A stretch of DNA of 5,280 nucleotides, taken from NCBI GenBank assembly GCA_021821235.1, contig JAKACS010000288.1:1-5280 (forward strand). Direction: 5' to 3'. Position 1 is the stretch's first letter; every line of letters begins with the position of its first letter. Origin of the DNA: Bacillota bacterium (GTDB lineage: Bacteria > Bacillota > Bacilli > Bacillales_B > DSM-18226). This document shows, piece by piece, positions 1 to 5,280 of this stretch. A program made the translations under genes and the position numbers. The notes under the pieces were generated by a model. It saw only the letters and a list, made by a program, of their open reading frames with translations. It ran no database searches and was not told where the DNA came from.

Positions 1-42
1 CACGCCCGCGGAAAGCGACGCCGCCTGGAGCGTAAATCAACA
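1..42. repeat. End fragment of a Bacillus-type intergenic repeat
   Basis: The first 42 bases contain CCCGCGGAAAGCG followed by GCCTGGAGCG and AAATCAACA. From memory, this is the terminal part of a GC-rich dispersed intergenic repeat found in many Bacillus genomes, usually written with GCGGAAAGCG then CCTGGAGCGGAAATCAACA. It is much richer in GC than the following 200 bases and has no reading frame of note. Only the end is visible; the rest would lie left of the window. The family assignment rests on recall of the motif and was not searched. Confidence 0.5.
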
Positions 43-264
43 ACCCAATTAGACACACACCCTAATTTAAGGAACTTTTTCAGTGCCCTCGGTTTTTGCC
101 CGGTTTTTCTTATTTGAGATTTCCCCTTTTAATGACGAAAATCTCGATTGATAAAAAAACGCAATTCACTCTTCCTATCTGTTTGGTTTTGCTTTATAGT
201 AATAAGTAATAACTGCATTATGGTAAAGCGTAAAAGCAACTAGGGGAATGAGAGGAAGGTAGCG

Positions 265-1404
265 ATGATTAAGACGGTTTTGTTTGATGTAGACGGTGTT
301 CTTCTGAGTGAAGAACATTATTTTGATGCTTCGGCGTTGACGGTTTGGGAAATGTTGATCAGCAATAATTATCTTGCACTGTCTCCCGAGCAATACAAAA
401 CGGATTTTACCGAAAGTGAAATTGCTGAAATTCGTGCAAGAGTTTTTAAAAATGACAAAGTCTTAAAATTTTTAAAATCGCGCGGATTGAATGCAAACTG
501 GGATATGATTTATTTAACCTTCAGCTATCAATTGATTCATCTATTATCGCAAATAAAAGAGATGGAGCGCGAGCGGATTGAGCAATGGCTTTCCCAGGAA
601 ATTGATCGTTCAACATTGCTGGAAGTGGGGCAAACACTGAACAAATACACTTTAGAGCTGGATTTTGAACAGTTTGTCCCTGATTTTCAAGCCTCGACAG
701 AAACAAAGCAAGGTCTGATGAATCATCTCGATGTTTTGGCAAAAGAAAAATTGGAAATCGAGACTTCCATTTTTAAAGGAAAAGGATTGCTTTGGTCGGT
801 TTGTGAACATGTATCCCAAGAGTGGTATGTTGGCGACAAAAATGTTCTTTCTTCAACTGGTCGTCCATCGGTTCAACTTGGTAAGCACGGATTTTTAGCA
901 AACGAAACAACTTTGGCTCCAGTTGAAGAAATTTCGGAATTCTTCCAATTTTTCATCGAAAAAGGGGTTTCAATTGGAATTGGAACTGGTCGACCAGAAT
1001 TGGAAACGATCCAGCCTTTCGAGCATCTAGAGTGGTTGCAATATTTTGATACGAATTATATCGTGACAGCCGACGAAGTGTTGAAGGCACAAAAGGAGAT
1101 TTCTGGCAGTACCTCATTATCAAAGCCACATCCATTTACGTATTTGCTGGCGTTGGCTGGTAAAAATCAAGATGCGGCAGAATGCTTGAAACAGCCGCTG
1201 CCGCTTGAAAATGGCGATGAAATTTTAGTTGTAGGTGATTCACTGGCAGACTTACTGGCAGCAAGACAAATGGGCTGTCAATTTGCTGCTGTCTTAACTG
1301 GTTTATCCGGTAAAGATGCCCGCAGCGAGTTTGAAAAACACAATGCCGATTATATTTTTGATTCAGTTTTGGATGTAAAAGAGCTAATTGAATCGGCAAG
1401 CTAA
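265..1404 (+). CDS. HAD-superfamily hydrolase with large helical cap, substrate unknown
   Basis: The 379-residue product carries all four HAD motifs. Motif I is DVDGV, with nucleophile D8 and acid/base D10. Motif II is the threonine in GTGRP (T241). Motif III is K287 in SKPHP. Motif IV is GDSLAD (D325, D329), which binds magnesium. Enzymes of this type form an aspartyl-phosphate intermediate and usually remove phosphate from small metabolites in the cytosol. No signal peptide or membrane segment is seen. About 230 residues separate motifs I and II, with a charged helical stretch around 45-175, so this is a C1-type cap far larger than in the usual 220-260 residue family members. The ATG follows AGAGGAAGG (251-259) at a spacing of 5; an ATG at 248 stops after four codons. 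The gene stands alone, with gene-free DNA on both sides. It has no obvious terminator of its own before the hairpin at 1673-1706. Substrate and pathway cannot be read from the sequence. Confidence 0.9.
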   Translation: MIKTVLFDVDGVLLSEEHYFDASALTVWEMLISNNYLALSPEQYKTDFTESEIAEIRARVFKNDKVLKFLKSRGLNANWDMIYLTFSYQLIHLLSQIKEMERERIEQWLSQEIDRSTLLEVGQTLNKYTLELDFEQFVPDFQASTETKQGLMNHLDVLAKEKLEIETSIFKGKGLLWSVCEHVSQEWYVGDKNVLSSTGRPSVQLGKHGFLANETTLAPVEEISEFFQFFIEKGVSIGIGTGRPELETIQPFEHLEWLQYFDTNYIVTADEVLKAQKEISGSTSLSKPHPFTYLLALAGKNQDAAECLKQPLPLENGDEILVVGDSLADLLAARQMGCQFAAVLTGLSGKDARSEFEKHNADYIFDSVLDVKELIESAS

Positions 1405-1672
1405 GCCTTCATAGGTGTGGCTCAAGGCCCGTTGGAGCGGAAAAAAGGGAATGACGGTCGCTGAGGTCTACTTCGAAGCCTGCTGTAAAGAAAAGGAAGA
1501 GCACTAAAGTTCTACTATAGGTTCATGACGCTAAAATCCCACTGCATAGATGAATACGATTCTCATTAACAATAACATAGCATGACACCTGTACACAGGA
1601 GAATTCACTTTAAATTTGCGCGTAAATAATCAGTTTCCTCTTCCTCCATATATTCGTAAAAAGTGCCTAAAG
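1405..1672. other. Gene-free stretch with possible degenerate repeat and regulatory-like sites
   Basis: No reading frame with a ribosome binding site is present. Around 1427-1440 the sequence GTTGGAGCGGAAAA resembles one end of the Bacillus intergenic repeat family whose other end may lie at positions 1-42, but the rest has diverged beyond recognition. Further right are a Fur-like box (1552-1570), an imperfect dyad CCTGT-AC-ACAGG (1588-1599) and a pyrimidine-rich tract TTTCCTCTTCCTCC (1634-1647). A 14-codon frame on the minus strand (1605-1649) has no ribosome binding site. Confidence 0.4.
1552..1570 (+). promoter_or_regulatory. Fur-box-like site, orphan
   Basis: GAATACGATTCTCATTAAC matches 13 of 19 positions of the classical Fur box GATAATGATAATCATTATC. 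The reverse strand contains AATGAGAATCG, the best conserved half of such boxes. No protein gene starts next to it: the HAD gene ends upstream and serA ends downstream. If it is functional it would have to control a small RNA or a very short transcript toward the terminator at 1673-1706. The region is AT-rich, so a chance match is possible. Confidence 0.3.
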
Positions 1673-1706
1673 AAAAAGGGATAGCCACTTTCAGCTATCC
1701 CTTTTT
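1673..1706 (-). terminator. Intrinsic terminator of the serA operon, probably bidirectional
   Basis: AAAAAGGGATAGC (1673-1685) pairs perfectly with GCTATCCCTTTTT (1694-1706) around the loop CACTTTCA. The stem has 13 base pairs, with A/T at its base, so each strand ends in a U-run. It lies 22 bases after the serA stop codon and is the natural terminator of that transcript. Read on the plus strand it also ends in five T residues, so it may stop read-through from the HAD gene or a small RNA. Confidence 0.88.
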
Positions 1707-1728
1707 GCCATGCAATTTTATAAAAAGC

Positions 1729-3369
1729 TTAAACACTTTCCACCTTTTCAGGCTCTAGCTGTCCCGGATAAACGGAGTCGACATTTTCAAGCTCCAGCAG
1801 CTGTGCTTCTGCAATACCTTCAATCAATGTTAGATCCGCAACGATTTCAGTTCCAATTGCTTTATCAAGCGTCAAGACCATGATTGCTTCGCCGCCGACA
1901 TTTGCCCGGCCAACCTGCATGGTTCCGATGTTGATAGTGTAGTTTCCAAGCAGGGATCCAACTTTTCCGATCATACCAGGAATATCGTGGTGTTTGATAT
2001 AAAGCAAATATTTTTCCGGGCGGACATCGATGCGGTATTCATTGATTTTAACAATCCTTGCACCATAGCCGTTTAAGACAGTCGCTCCGATGGTCGCTGT
2101 TTGATCGCCTTGCGAAACGGTCAGCTCCAAATAATTGGCAAACCCTTTATTGGACGCATTGTGCTGAACATTGTAGGTTACACCCTGCTCTTTTAAAAGA
2201 TGAAGCGAATTGATCAAGTTAACAGAATCACTTAAATGATAGGATAAAATTCCTTTGATCATCGTTCTGGTTAGCAGATCTGTATCTTCTTCAATTAGAT
2301 CGCCGTAGTAATTGATGTCAATTTTAGCGGGTGCTTTTTTTAGCAATTGCATCGCCAGCAACCCGGCCTGTTCGCACAACAACAAGTATGGCTTCATTTT
2401 TTGCTGGGTTTCACCGGACATTTGCGGCATATTGACTGCATTGCGAATTGAATGTGATTCGAAAATTTCGATGATCTCCGCGCTGACTTCCTGGGCGACT
2501 TTTTCCTGGGCTTCAACTGTTGAAGCACCAAGATGCGGTGTTACAATAATGTTTGGATTATCCAACAGTTCCGGATCGGCAACCGGTTCTTTCGCGAAAA
2601 CATCAAGGGCGGCGCCAGCGACATGCCCGGACTGAATGGCAGCAAGGAGTGCTTTTTCATCAATAATTCCGCCGCGGGCGCAGTTGACAAAGCGGACGCC
2701 TTTTTTCGTTTTTTGTAAAAATTCTTCATTAATCAATGATCTAGTTTCATTGGTAAGTGGAGTATGGATCGTTATGAAATCCGACTCACGGGCAATCATT
2801 TCGACGGTTGCTTTCGTTACCCCAAGCTTTTCAGCCCGATCCTCTGATAAATAAGGATCGAAACCTAAAATAGTCATGCCAAATGCTTTTGCACGTTTGG
2901 CAACCTCTGTACCGATCTTCCCCATGCCGAGGACACCAAGGGTCTTTTTGTACAATTCCACGCCTTTAAAGGAGTTCCGATCCCATTTTCCGCTGACTGT
3001 TACTTGGTACGCTTGCGGGATTTTCCGGGCAAGTGCGAGCATCATTGCCAATGTATGCTCCGTCGCGGCGATCGTATTGGCTCCGGGAGCATTAATCACG
3101 ATAATCCCTTTCTTTGTTGCCGCGTTAACATCAATGTTGTCAACGCCGACACCTGCTCTGGCAATCACATGGAGACGGTCAGCGTATTTCAGTAATTCTT
3201 CCGTTACTTTCGTTTGGCTGCGGACGATCAATGCATCATATTCACCGATGATTTTAGCCAATTCGTCAAGCGGCAATGTCGGCTGCCGATCAATTAAAAA
3301 GTTTGGATGGTCATACAAGCTTTTTAACCCTGAATCACTAATTCCATCTGTTACTAAAACTTTATACAT
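1729..3369 (-). CDS. serA: D-3-phosphoglycerate dehydrogenase
   Basis: This enzyme oxidises 3-phosphoglycerate to 3-phosphohydroxypyruvate with NAD, the first committed step of serine synthesis in the cytosol. Counting from ATG at 3369 the product has 546 residues. It has a split substrate domain (about 1-98 and 285-315) around an NAD-binding Rossmann domain with GMGKIG at 148-153 and the NAD-selecting acid D171. The catalytic residues are R232 (NCARGG), E261 (KEP) and H279 (TPHLGAST). An intervening ASB-type domain (about 320-445) and a C-terminal ACT domain (about 454-527) follow; ACT domains usually bind serine for feedback control. Bacillus SerA is about 525 residues; here some 19 acidic residues extend past the ACT domain. 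The start overlaps the end of the aminotransferase gene by 8 bases, so translation is probably coupled. An in-frame TTG at 3375 lies closer to the Shine-Dalgarno site and is an alternative start giving 548 residues. Confidence 0.96.
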   Translation of the reverse strand: MYKVLVTDGISDSGLKSLYDHPNFLIDRQPTLPLDELAKIIGEYDALIVRSQTKVTEELLKYADRLHVIARAGVGVDNIDVNAATKKGIIVINAPGANTIAATEHTLAMMLALARKIPQAYQVTVSGKWDRNSFKGVELYKKTLGVLGMGKIGTEVAKRAKAFGMTILGFDPYLSEDRAEKLGVTKATVEMIARESDFITIHTPLTNETRSLINEEFLQKTKKGVRFVNCARGGIIDEKALLAAIQSGHVAGAALDVFAKEPVADPELLDNPNIIVTPHLGASTVEAQEKVAQEVSAEIIEIFESHSIRNAVNMPQMSGETQQKMKPYLLLCEQAGLLAMQLLKKAPAKIDINYYGDLIEEDTDLLTRTMIKGILSYHLSDSVNLINSLHLLKEQGVTYNVQHNASNKGFANYLELTVSQGDQTATIGATVLNGYGARIVKINEYRIDVRPEKYLLYIKHHDIPGMIGKVGSLLGNYTINIGTMQVGRANVGGEAIMVLTLDKAIGTEIVADLTLIEGIAEAQLLELENVDSVYPGQLEPEKVESV

Positions 3370-4519
3370 TGTCAATCCATACCTCCTGTGCTCGTTTTAC
3401 TCCTGCTCCAAGTACATTTCTTCCTTCCAATGAATGAATGGCCATTTCGATGCTGCTTAATACTTTTAAAACATCAAACGGTGTGCAATACCCCATATGG
3501 CCGATCCGGAAAATTTCGCCTTTTAATTTTTTCTGACCGCCGCCAAGGGTGATCGCAAATTGATCTTTCAACACTTTCTTAAGCTGTTTTGTTTGGTCGT
3601 TGACGGTTCTTACGGCTGTGACGGTTGAAGAGGCATCTTCATCAGATGTCAACAGCGGCAGCTCGACAGCTTTTAAGCCTTCACGTACCATCGTTTTTAG
3701 CAGTTCATGGCGCTTGATGACATTTTCAAAGCCTTCCTCGTCGAACATATTGCAAACTTCCCTCGCCCCATAGATAAGCGAAACAGCCGGGGTGAATGGT
3801 GTCGAGCGATCACTTTCATAAGATGCCAGATAGCGGTTCAAATCAAGGTAAAAGCGATTTGACTTCGAATGGCGAATGACTTCTTTTGCGGTGTCGGCAA
3901 CAGCGACAAACGCTAGTCCCGGCGGCAGCATCAATGCTTTTTGTGAGCCGGAGACAAGAATATCAATCTGCCAAGCTTCCATATCAACGGGAACGGCGCC
4001 AATATTGCTGACCCCGTCAACAATAAAGAGAGCGTTTGTGACGCGCTTTGTGACACTCCCAAGATCCTTAATCGGTTGCATCACACCTGTGGAAGTTTCA
4101 CAATAGGTGGCAAATACAGCTTTAACATCTTTGTCTAGGGATTTCAAATAATCTTCCAACTGCTCTGGTTTGCAAGCTTTTCCCCACTCGATTTCCAAGC
4201 GGTGAACATTTGCGCCAAATGTTTCACAAATGGATGCGAAACGGTCGCCAAAAGCACCGGCTACAATGACAACGACATCGTCCCCCTCTGTGATCACGTT
4301 TGCGGCAGCTGCTTCTAGTGCAGAAGTACCACTGCTGGCAAGGATTGTGACGGGATTCTTTGAGCCAAAAACAGGCATCAACCTTGTTGCTACCTCCTCA
4401 AGTAGTACAGGAAATTCCTGGCCGCGGTGGGCAATCATTGGCAGGTTCATCGCGTGCTTCACCCGTTCAGGTACAGGTGTTGGTCCAGGGGCAAACAAAT
4501 ATTGCTGATCAATAAACAT
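3362..4519 (-). CDS. Class V PLP aminotransferase, likely acting with SerA (non-SerC type)
   Basis: The 385-residue product is a fold-type I, class V PLP enzyme of the serine-pyruvate/alanine-glyoxylate aminotransferase group. Counting from ATG at 4519, it shows the N-terminal substrate loop PGPTPVPERV (11-20) and the PLP phosphate-binding SSGTSALEA (62-70). D168 in VDGVSNIG holds the pyridine nitrogen, K194 in SGSQKAL forms the Schiff base, and R338 in RIGHMG binds the substrate carboxylate. Length fits this family. It lacks the NFNAGPSALP type N-terminus of classical SerC. Its place directly before serA, overlapping it by 8 bases behind a probable serine T-box, suggests it turns 3-phosphohydroxypyruvate and glutamate into phosphoserine. 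Serine-glyoxylate or alanine-glyoxylate transamination is the main alternative. From memory, Thermotoga maritima has a similar pair beside serA. The protein is cytosolic. A TTG at 4522 is an alternative start. Confidence 0.9.
   Translation of the reverse strand: MFIDQQYLFAPGPTPVPERVKHAMNLPMIAHRGQEFPVLLEEVATRLMPVFGSKNPVTILASSGTSALEAAAANVITEGDDVVVIVAGAFGDRFASICETFGANVHRLEIEWGKACKPEQLEDYLKSLDKDVKAVFATYCETSTGVMQPIKDLGSVTKRVTNALFIVDGVSNIGAVPVDMEAWQIDILVSGSQKALMLPPGLAFVAVADTAKEVIRHSKSNRFYLDLNRYLASYESDRSTPFTPAVSLIYGAREVCNMFDEEGFENVIKRHELLKTMVREGLKAVELPLLTSDEDASSTVTAVRTVNDQTKQLKKVLKDQFAITLGGGQKKLKGEIFRIGHMGYCTPFDVLKVLSSIEMAIHSLEGRNVLGAGVKRAQEVWIDNV
3381..3387 (-). promoter_or_regulatory. serA ribosome binding site leaving two possible starts
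   Basis: AGGAGGT lies inside the last codons of the aminotransferase gene. The distance is 11 bases to the ATG at 3369 and 5 bases to an in-frame TTG at 3375. The ATG gives MYKVLVTDG, which lines up with the first residue of other SerA proteins, so I prefer it; the TTG would add two residues. A third ATG directly against the site (3380) is out of frame and too close. Confidence 0.7.
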
Positions 4520-4529
4520 CAAAAACCAT

Positions 4530-4535
4530 CCTCCT
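4530..4535 (-). promoter_or_regulatory. Aminotransferase ribosome binding site
   Basis: AGGAGG lies 10 bases before the ATG at 4519 and 7 bases before the in-frame TTG at 4522. A third ATG (4529) overlaps the site and runs out of frame into a stop after a few codons. I prefer the ATG at 4519 because the spacing is acceptable and the codon is stronger. The TTG spacing is closer to ideal, so the true N-terminus is open by one residue. Confidence 0.65.
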
Positions 4536-4543
4536 AAAAAATT

Positions 4544-4606
4544 TTATAAAGCAAGCTCGGCGGCTGCTAAGCCTAGTGGAAGCAGAGCCATAGTTGCATT
4601 GATCAT
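4544..4606 (-). CDS. Possible 20-residue leader peptide, unproven
   Basis: Between the T-box terminator and the aminotransferase ribosome binding site, a short frame on the operon strand runs from ATG at 4606 to TAA ending at 4544. It would encode a hydrophobic peptide, six leucines and six alanines in 20 residues, ending LGLAAAELAL. The frame stays open some 24 codons further upstream. There is no Shine-Dalgarno sequence before either ATG (4606 or 4591), so translation is doubtful. It could equally be untranslated leader or the relic of a longer gene. Confidence 0.15.
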   Translation of the reverse strand: MINATMALLPLGLAAAELAL

Positions 4607-4647
4607 GAATGTGTTTTTAGAATTTAGCAAGGAAAATTCTGATCCTA

Positions 4648-4900
4648 AATAAAAACGTCCCTCATAACAGACAGAAGTGCCTTGTTATGAGGGACGTACT
4701 TATCCGTGGTGCCACCCTCGTTCACTGCAAAATGCAGCCTCTAAAGGTTAACGGCTTAAAGCCGGGCAAGCCTACAAACGTTTCAGCGTGCCAGTTCAGA
4801 AGGGCTGGGCATTTGTAAGAAAAGGCACCGGTTTGCAGCTTCCACCGGCTCTCTGTTCGCAATCTCTTACTGCCGTCTTCATCATTACTTTTAAAATGAT
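4648..4900 (-). ncRNA. T-box riboswitch, probably tRNA-Ser responsive
   Basis: This leader controls the aminotransferase-serA operon by sensing uncharged tRNA. The T-box AGGGTGGCACCACGG is at 4718-4704. Stem I has the AGAGA motif (4854-4850) and the distal hairpin CCGGT/ACCGG (4848-4844 with 4832-4828). Its lower part has helix GTAAGAGA/TTTCTTAC (4870-4863 with 4822-4815), GGCA/TGCC (4874-4871 with 4811-4808) and GAAG/CTTC (4880-4877 with 4802-4799). Below these, ATGAT and TGA can form the kink-turn. The only serine codon in the inner loop between the last two helices is AGC (4806-4804), my specifier candidate. A stem III candidate is the CGGC/GCCG hairpin at 4764-4752. The T-box bulge UGGC would pair with a tRNA ending G73-CCA, as tRNA-Ser does. 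The T-box itself is certain; the specifier is inferred by hand folding. Confidence 0.93.
4655..4697 (-). terminator. T-box regulated terminator
   Basis: On the operon strand ACGTCCCTCATAACA (4697-4683) pairs with TGTTATGAGGGACGT (4669-4655), a perfect 15 base pair stem with a 13-base loop. TTTTTATTT follows. It begins seven bases after the T-box sequence, and its 5' arm contains CGTCCCT, typical of T-box terminators. Transcription should stop here when the matching tRNA is charged. Confidence 0.93.
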
Positions 4901-4914
4901 TGGGATCCCCAAAA

Positions 4915-4940
4915 TTGCCGGCGCGGCCGGCGCCTTGCAA
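4915..4940 (-). other. GC-only hairpin near the 5' end of the operon leader
   Basis: On the operon strand TTGC, AA, GGCGC, CGGCC, GCGCC, G, GCAA can fold as a stem of 5 GC pairs over a CGGCC loop, with 4 further pairs TTGC/GCAA below an AA/G internal loop. An alternative is GCCGGC paired with GCCGGC around CGC. Positions 4917-4934 are 18 consecutive G or C bases in AT-rich surroundings. It lies about 15-40 bases after the inferred transcription start and before stem I of the T-box. It might protect the 5' end of the RNA; this is inference. Confidence 0.5.
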
Positions 4941-4961
4941 CTCTGGTGGAATATACAGAAT

Positions 4962-4991
4962 ATTCTACAACCACTTCTTTATTGTTGTAAA
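4962..4991 (-). promoter_or_regulatory. Sigma-A promoter of the aminotransferase-serA operon
   Basis: On the minus strand TTTACA (4991-4986) and TAGAAT (4967-4962) are separated by 18 bases, each matching 5 of 6 consensus positions. Transcription would start near 4955, upstream of the complete T-box, leaving a leader of about 435 bases. Confidence 0.75.
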
Positions 4992-4993
4992 GG

Positions 4994-5018
4994 GCTAAAA
5001 ATAAATATTTTTTTTAGC
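4994..5018. repeat. Inverted repeat between the divergent promoters
   Basis: GCTAAAAA (4994-5001) and TTTTTAGC (5011-5018) form an 8 base pair inverted repeat with a 9-base spacer, directly upstream of the -35 box of the serA operon promoter. It may be an operator or simply AT-rich upstream promoter DNA. No regulator can be named. Confidence 0.35.
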
Positions 5019-5021
5019 AAA

Positions 5022-5036
5022 AATTTTCAAAAAAAA
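5022..5036. promoter_or_regulatory. CodY-box-like sequence
   Basis: AATTTTCAAAAAAAA matches 12 of 15 positions of the CodY consensus AATTTTCWGAAAATT. It lies between the divergent promoters of the serA operon and hom. CodY represses many amino-acid biosynthesis genes in Firmicutes, so the position is sensible. The match owes much to an A-run in AT-rich DNA, so confidence is low. Confidence 0.3.
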
Positions 5037-5096
5037 TGAACTCAAGAGTAGCAAGCGGGTAAGCGATTACAACGGTTTTTATGTAATTTTTAACTA

Positions 5097-5125
5097 TTGT
5101 AAAAAATTATTTGCCGTTTTATAAT
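5097..5125 (+). promoter_or_regulatory. Sigma-A promoter of hom
   Basis: TTGTAA (5097-5102) and a perfect TATAAT (5120-5125) are separated by 17 bases. The start would lie near 5132, giving a leader of about 50 bases before the hom ATG. That leader contains two copies of ACAATTG (5141-5147 and 5162-5168), 21 bases apart, whose meaning is unknown. No terminator or riboswitch fits in this short leader. Confidence 0.8.
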
Positions 5126-5183
5126 GTCTACTATGAAAATACAATTGTTCGCACAAAATAGACAATTGCGAGGAGGAAATAGT

Positions 5184-5280
5184 ATGGAGGCAATTTCCAT
5201 TGGTTTATTTGGCTTAGGTACAGTTGGGACTGGAGTCGTACGTATTATCGAAAGCCATCAAGATAAATTAATGCACCAGG
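5184..5280 (+). CDS. hom: Homoserine dehydrogenase, N-terminal fragment cut by the window edge
   Basis: Only 32 codons are visible. They read MEAISIGLFGLGTVGTGVV and onward to KLMHQ, very close to the start of Bacillus homoserine dehydrogenase as I recall it. The nucleotide-binding motif GLGTVG is at residues 10-15. The enzyme reduces aspartate semialdehyde to homoserine with NAD(P)H, at the branch toward threonine and methionine. The ATG follows AGGAGG (5171-5176) at a spacing of 7. The gene is read divergently from the serA operon, and in Bacillus it normally leads a hom-thrC-thrB operon, which would lie to the right. The rest of the protein (usually about 430 residues) is outside the window. 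Confidence 0.93.
   Translation, partial: MEAISIGLFGLGTVGTGVVRIIESHQDKLMHQ

Noticed and set aside
172..200. Possible HAD gene promoter with TATAGT at 195-200
   Set aside because: The -10 matches 5 of 6, but the matching -35 position (TTCCTA, 172-177) is poor and no extended -10 is present, so it is not listed as a feature.
1405..1440. A terminator directly after the HAD gene (GCCTT...AAGGC)
   Set aside because: The stem is only 5 base pairs with a 14-base loop and no T-run follows.
1582..1629. A 15-codon plus-strand frame starting ATG at 1582 after the Fur-like box
   Set aside because: No Shine-Dalgarno sequence precedes it, and the basic, short product is not recognisable.
1605..1688. A 27-codon minus-strand frame from GTG at 1688, ending in MEEEETDYLRANLK
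   Set aside because: The composition looks protein-like, but the start lies in the loop of the serA terminator and no ribosome binding site precedes the GTG or the internal ATG at 1649. It would be translated only from read-through RNA.
2312..3433. Long plus-strand open frames opposite serA
   Set aside because: They are antisense shadows of a well-supported gene, with no start signals and no recognisable motifs.
4791..4800. TCT or CTG around TCTGAACTGG as the T-box specifier
   Set aside because: TGA at 4798-4796 fits better as the 3' strand of the kink-turn below the specifier loop, and no helix supports a loop there.
4722..5039. Open frames of 72 and 83 codons on both strands across the leader
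   Set aside because: They overlap the T-box structures and the promoter, lack ribosome binding sites, and are explained by the RNA leader.

Overview
The window looks like chromosomal DNA of a low-to-moderate GC Firmicute of the Bacillaceae type. The evidence is strong AGGAGG Shine-Dalgarno sites, sigma-A type promoters, a T-box leader, close agreement with Bacillus-type SerA and homoserine dehydrogenase, and at the left edge a piece resembling an intergenic repeat common in Bacillus genomes. I cannot name the species.

Layout. Positions 1-264 hold the repeat fragment and a gene-free stretch. Positions 265-1404 (+) encode a 379-residue HAD-superfamily hydrolase of unknown substrate. Positions 1405-1728 contain no convincing gene. 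They hold a possible degenerate repeat, a Fur-box-like site, a pyrimidine-rich tract and a strong hairpin that can terminate transcription from either side. Positions 1729-4519 (-) are a two-gene operon: a class V PLP aminotransferase followed by serA, with overlapping ends. The operon is preceded by a long leader (about 4955 to 4520) with a recognisable promoter, a T-box riboswitch and its terminator. From 5184 (+) begins hom, cut by the window edge and read divergently from its own promoter.

How it fits together. SerA oxidises 3-phosphoglycerate to 3-phosphohydroxypyruvate. The aminotransferase beside it is not classical SerC; it is of the serine-pyruvate/alanine-glyoxylate type and probably supplies the second step, giving phosphoserine. 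The T-box variable base (UGGC) suits a tRNA with a G discriminator such as tRNA-Ser. An AGC codon also sits where a specifier could lie, so I infer that uncharged tRNA-Ser switches the operon on. The neighbouring hom gene belongs to the threonine/methionine branch, and the shared intergenic region carries a CodY-like box.

Most of the window is core amino-acid metabolism. I see no mobile element, CRISPR array, defence system or wholly new system. The most unusual points are the serine T-box on a SerA/non-SerC pair, the orphan Fur-like site next to a C-rich tract and terminator, and a GC-only hairpin at the start of the leader.
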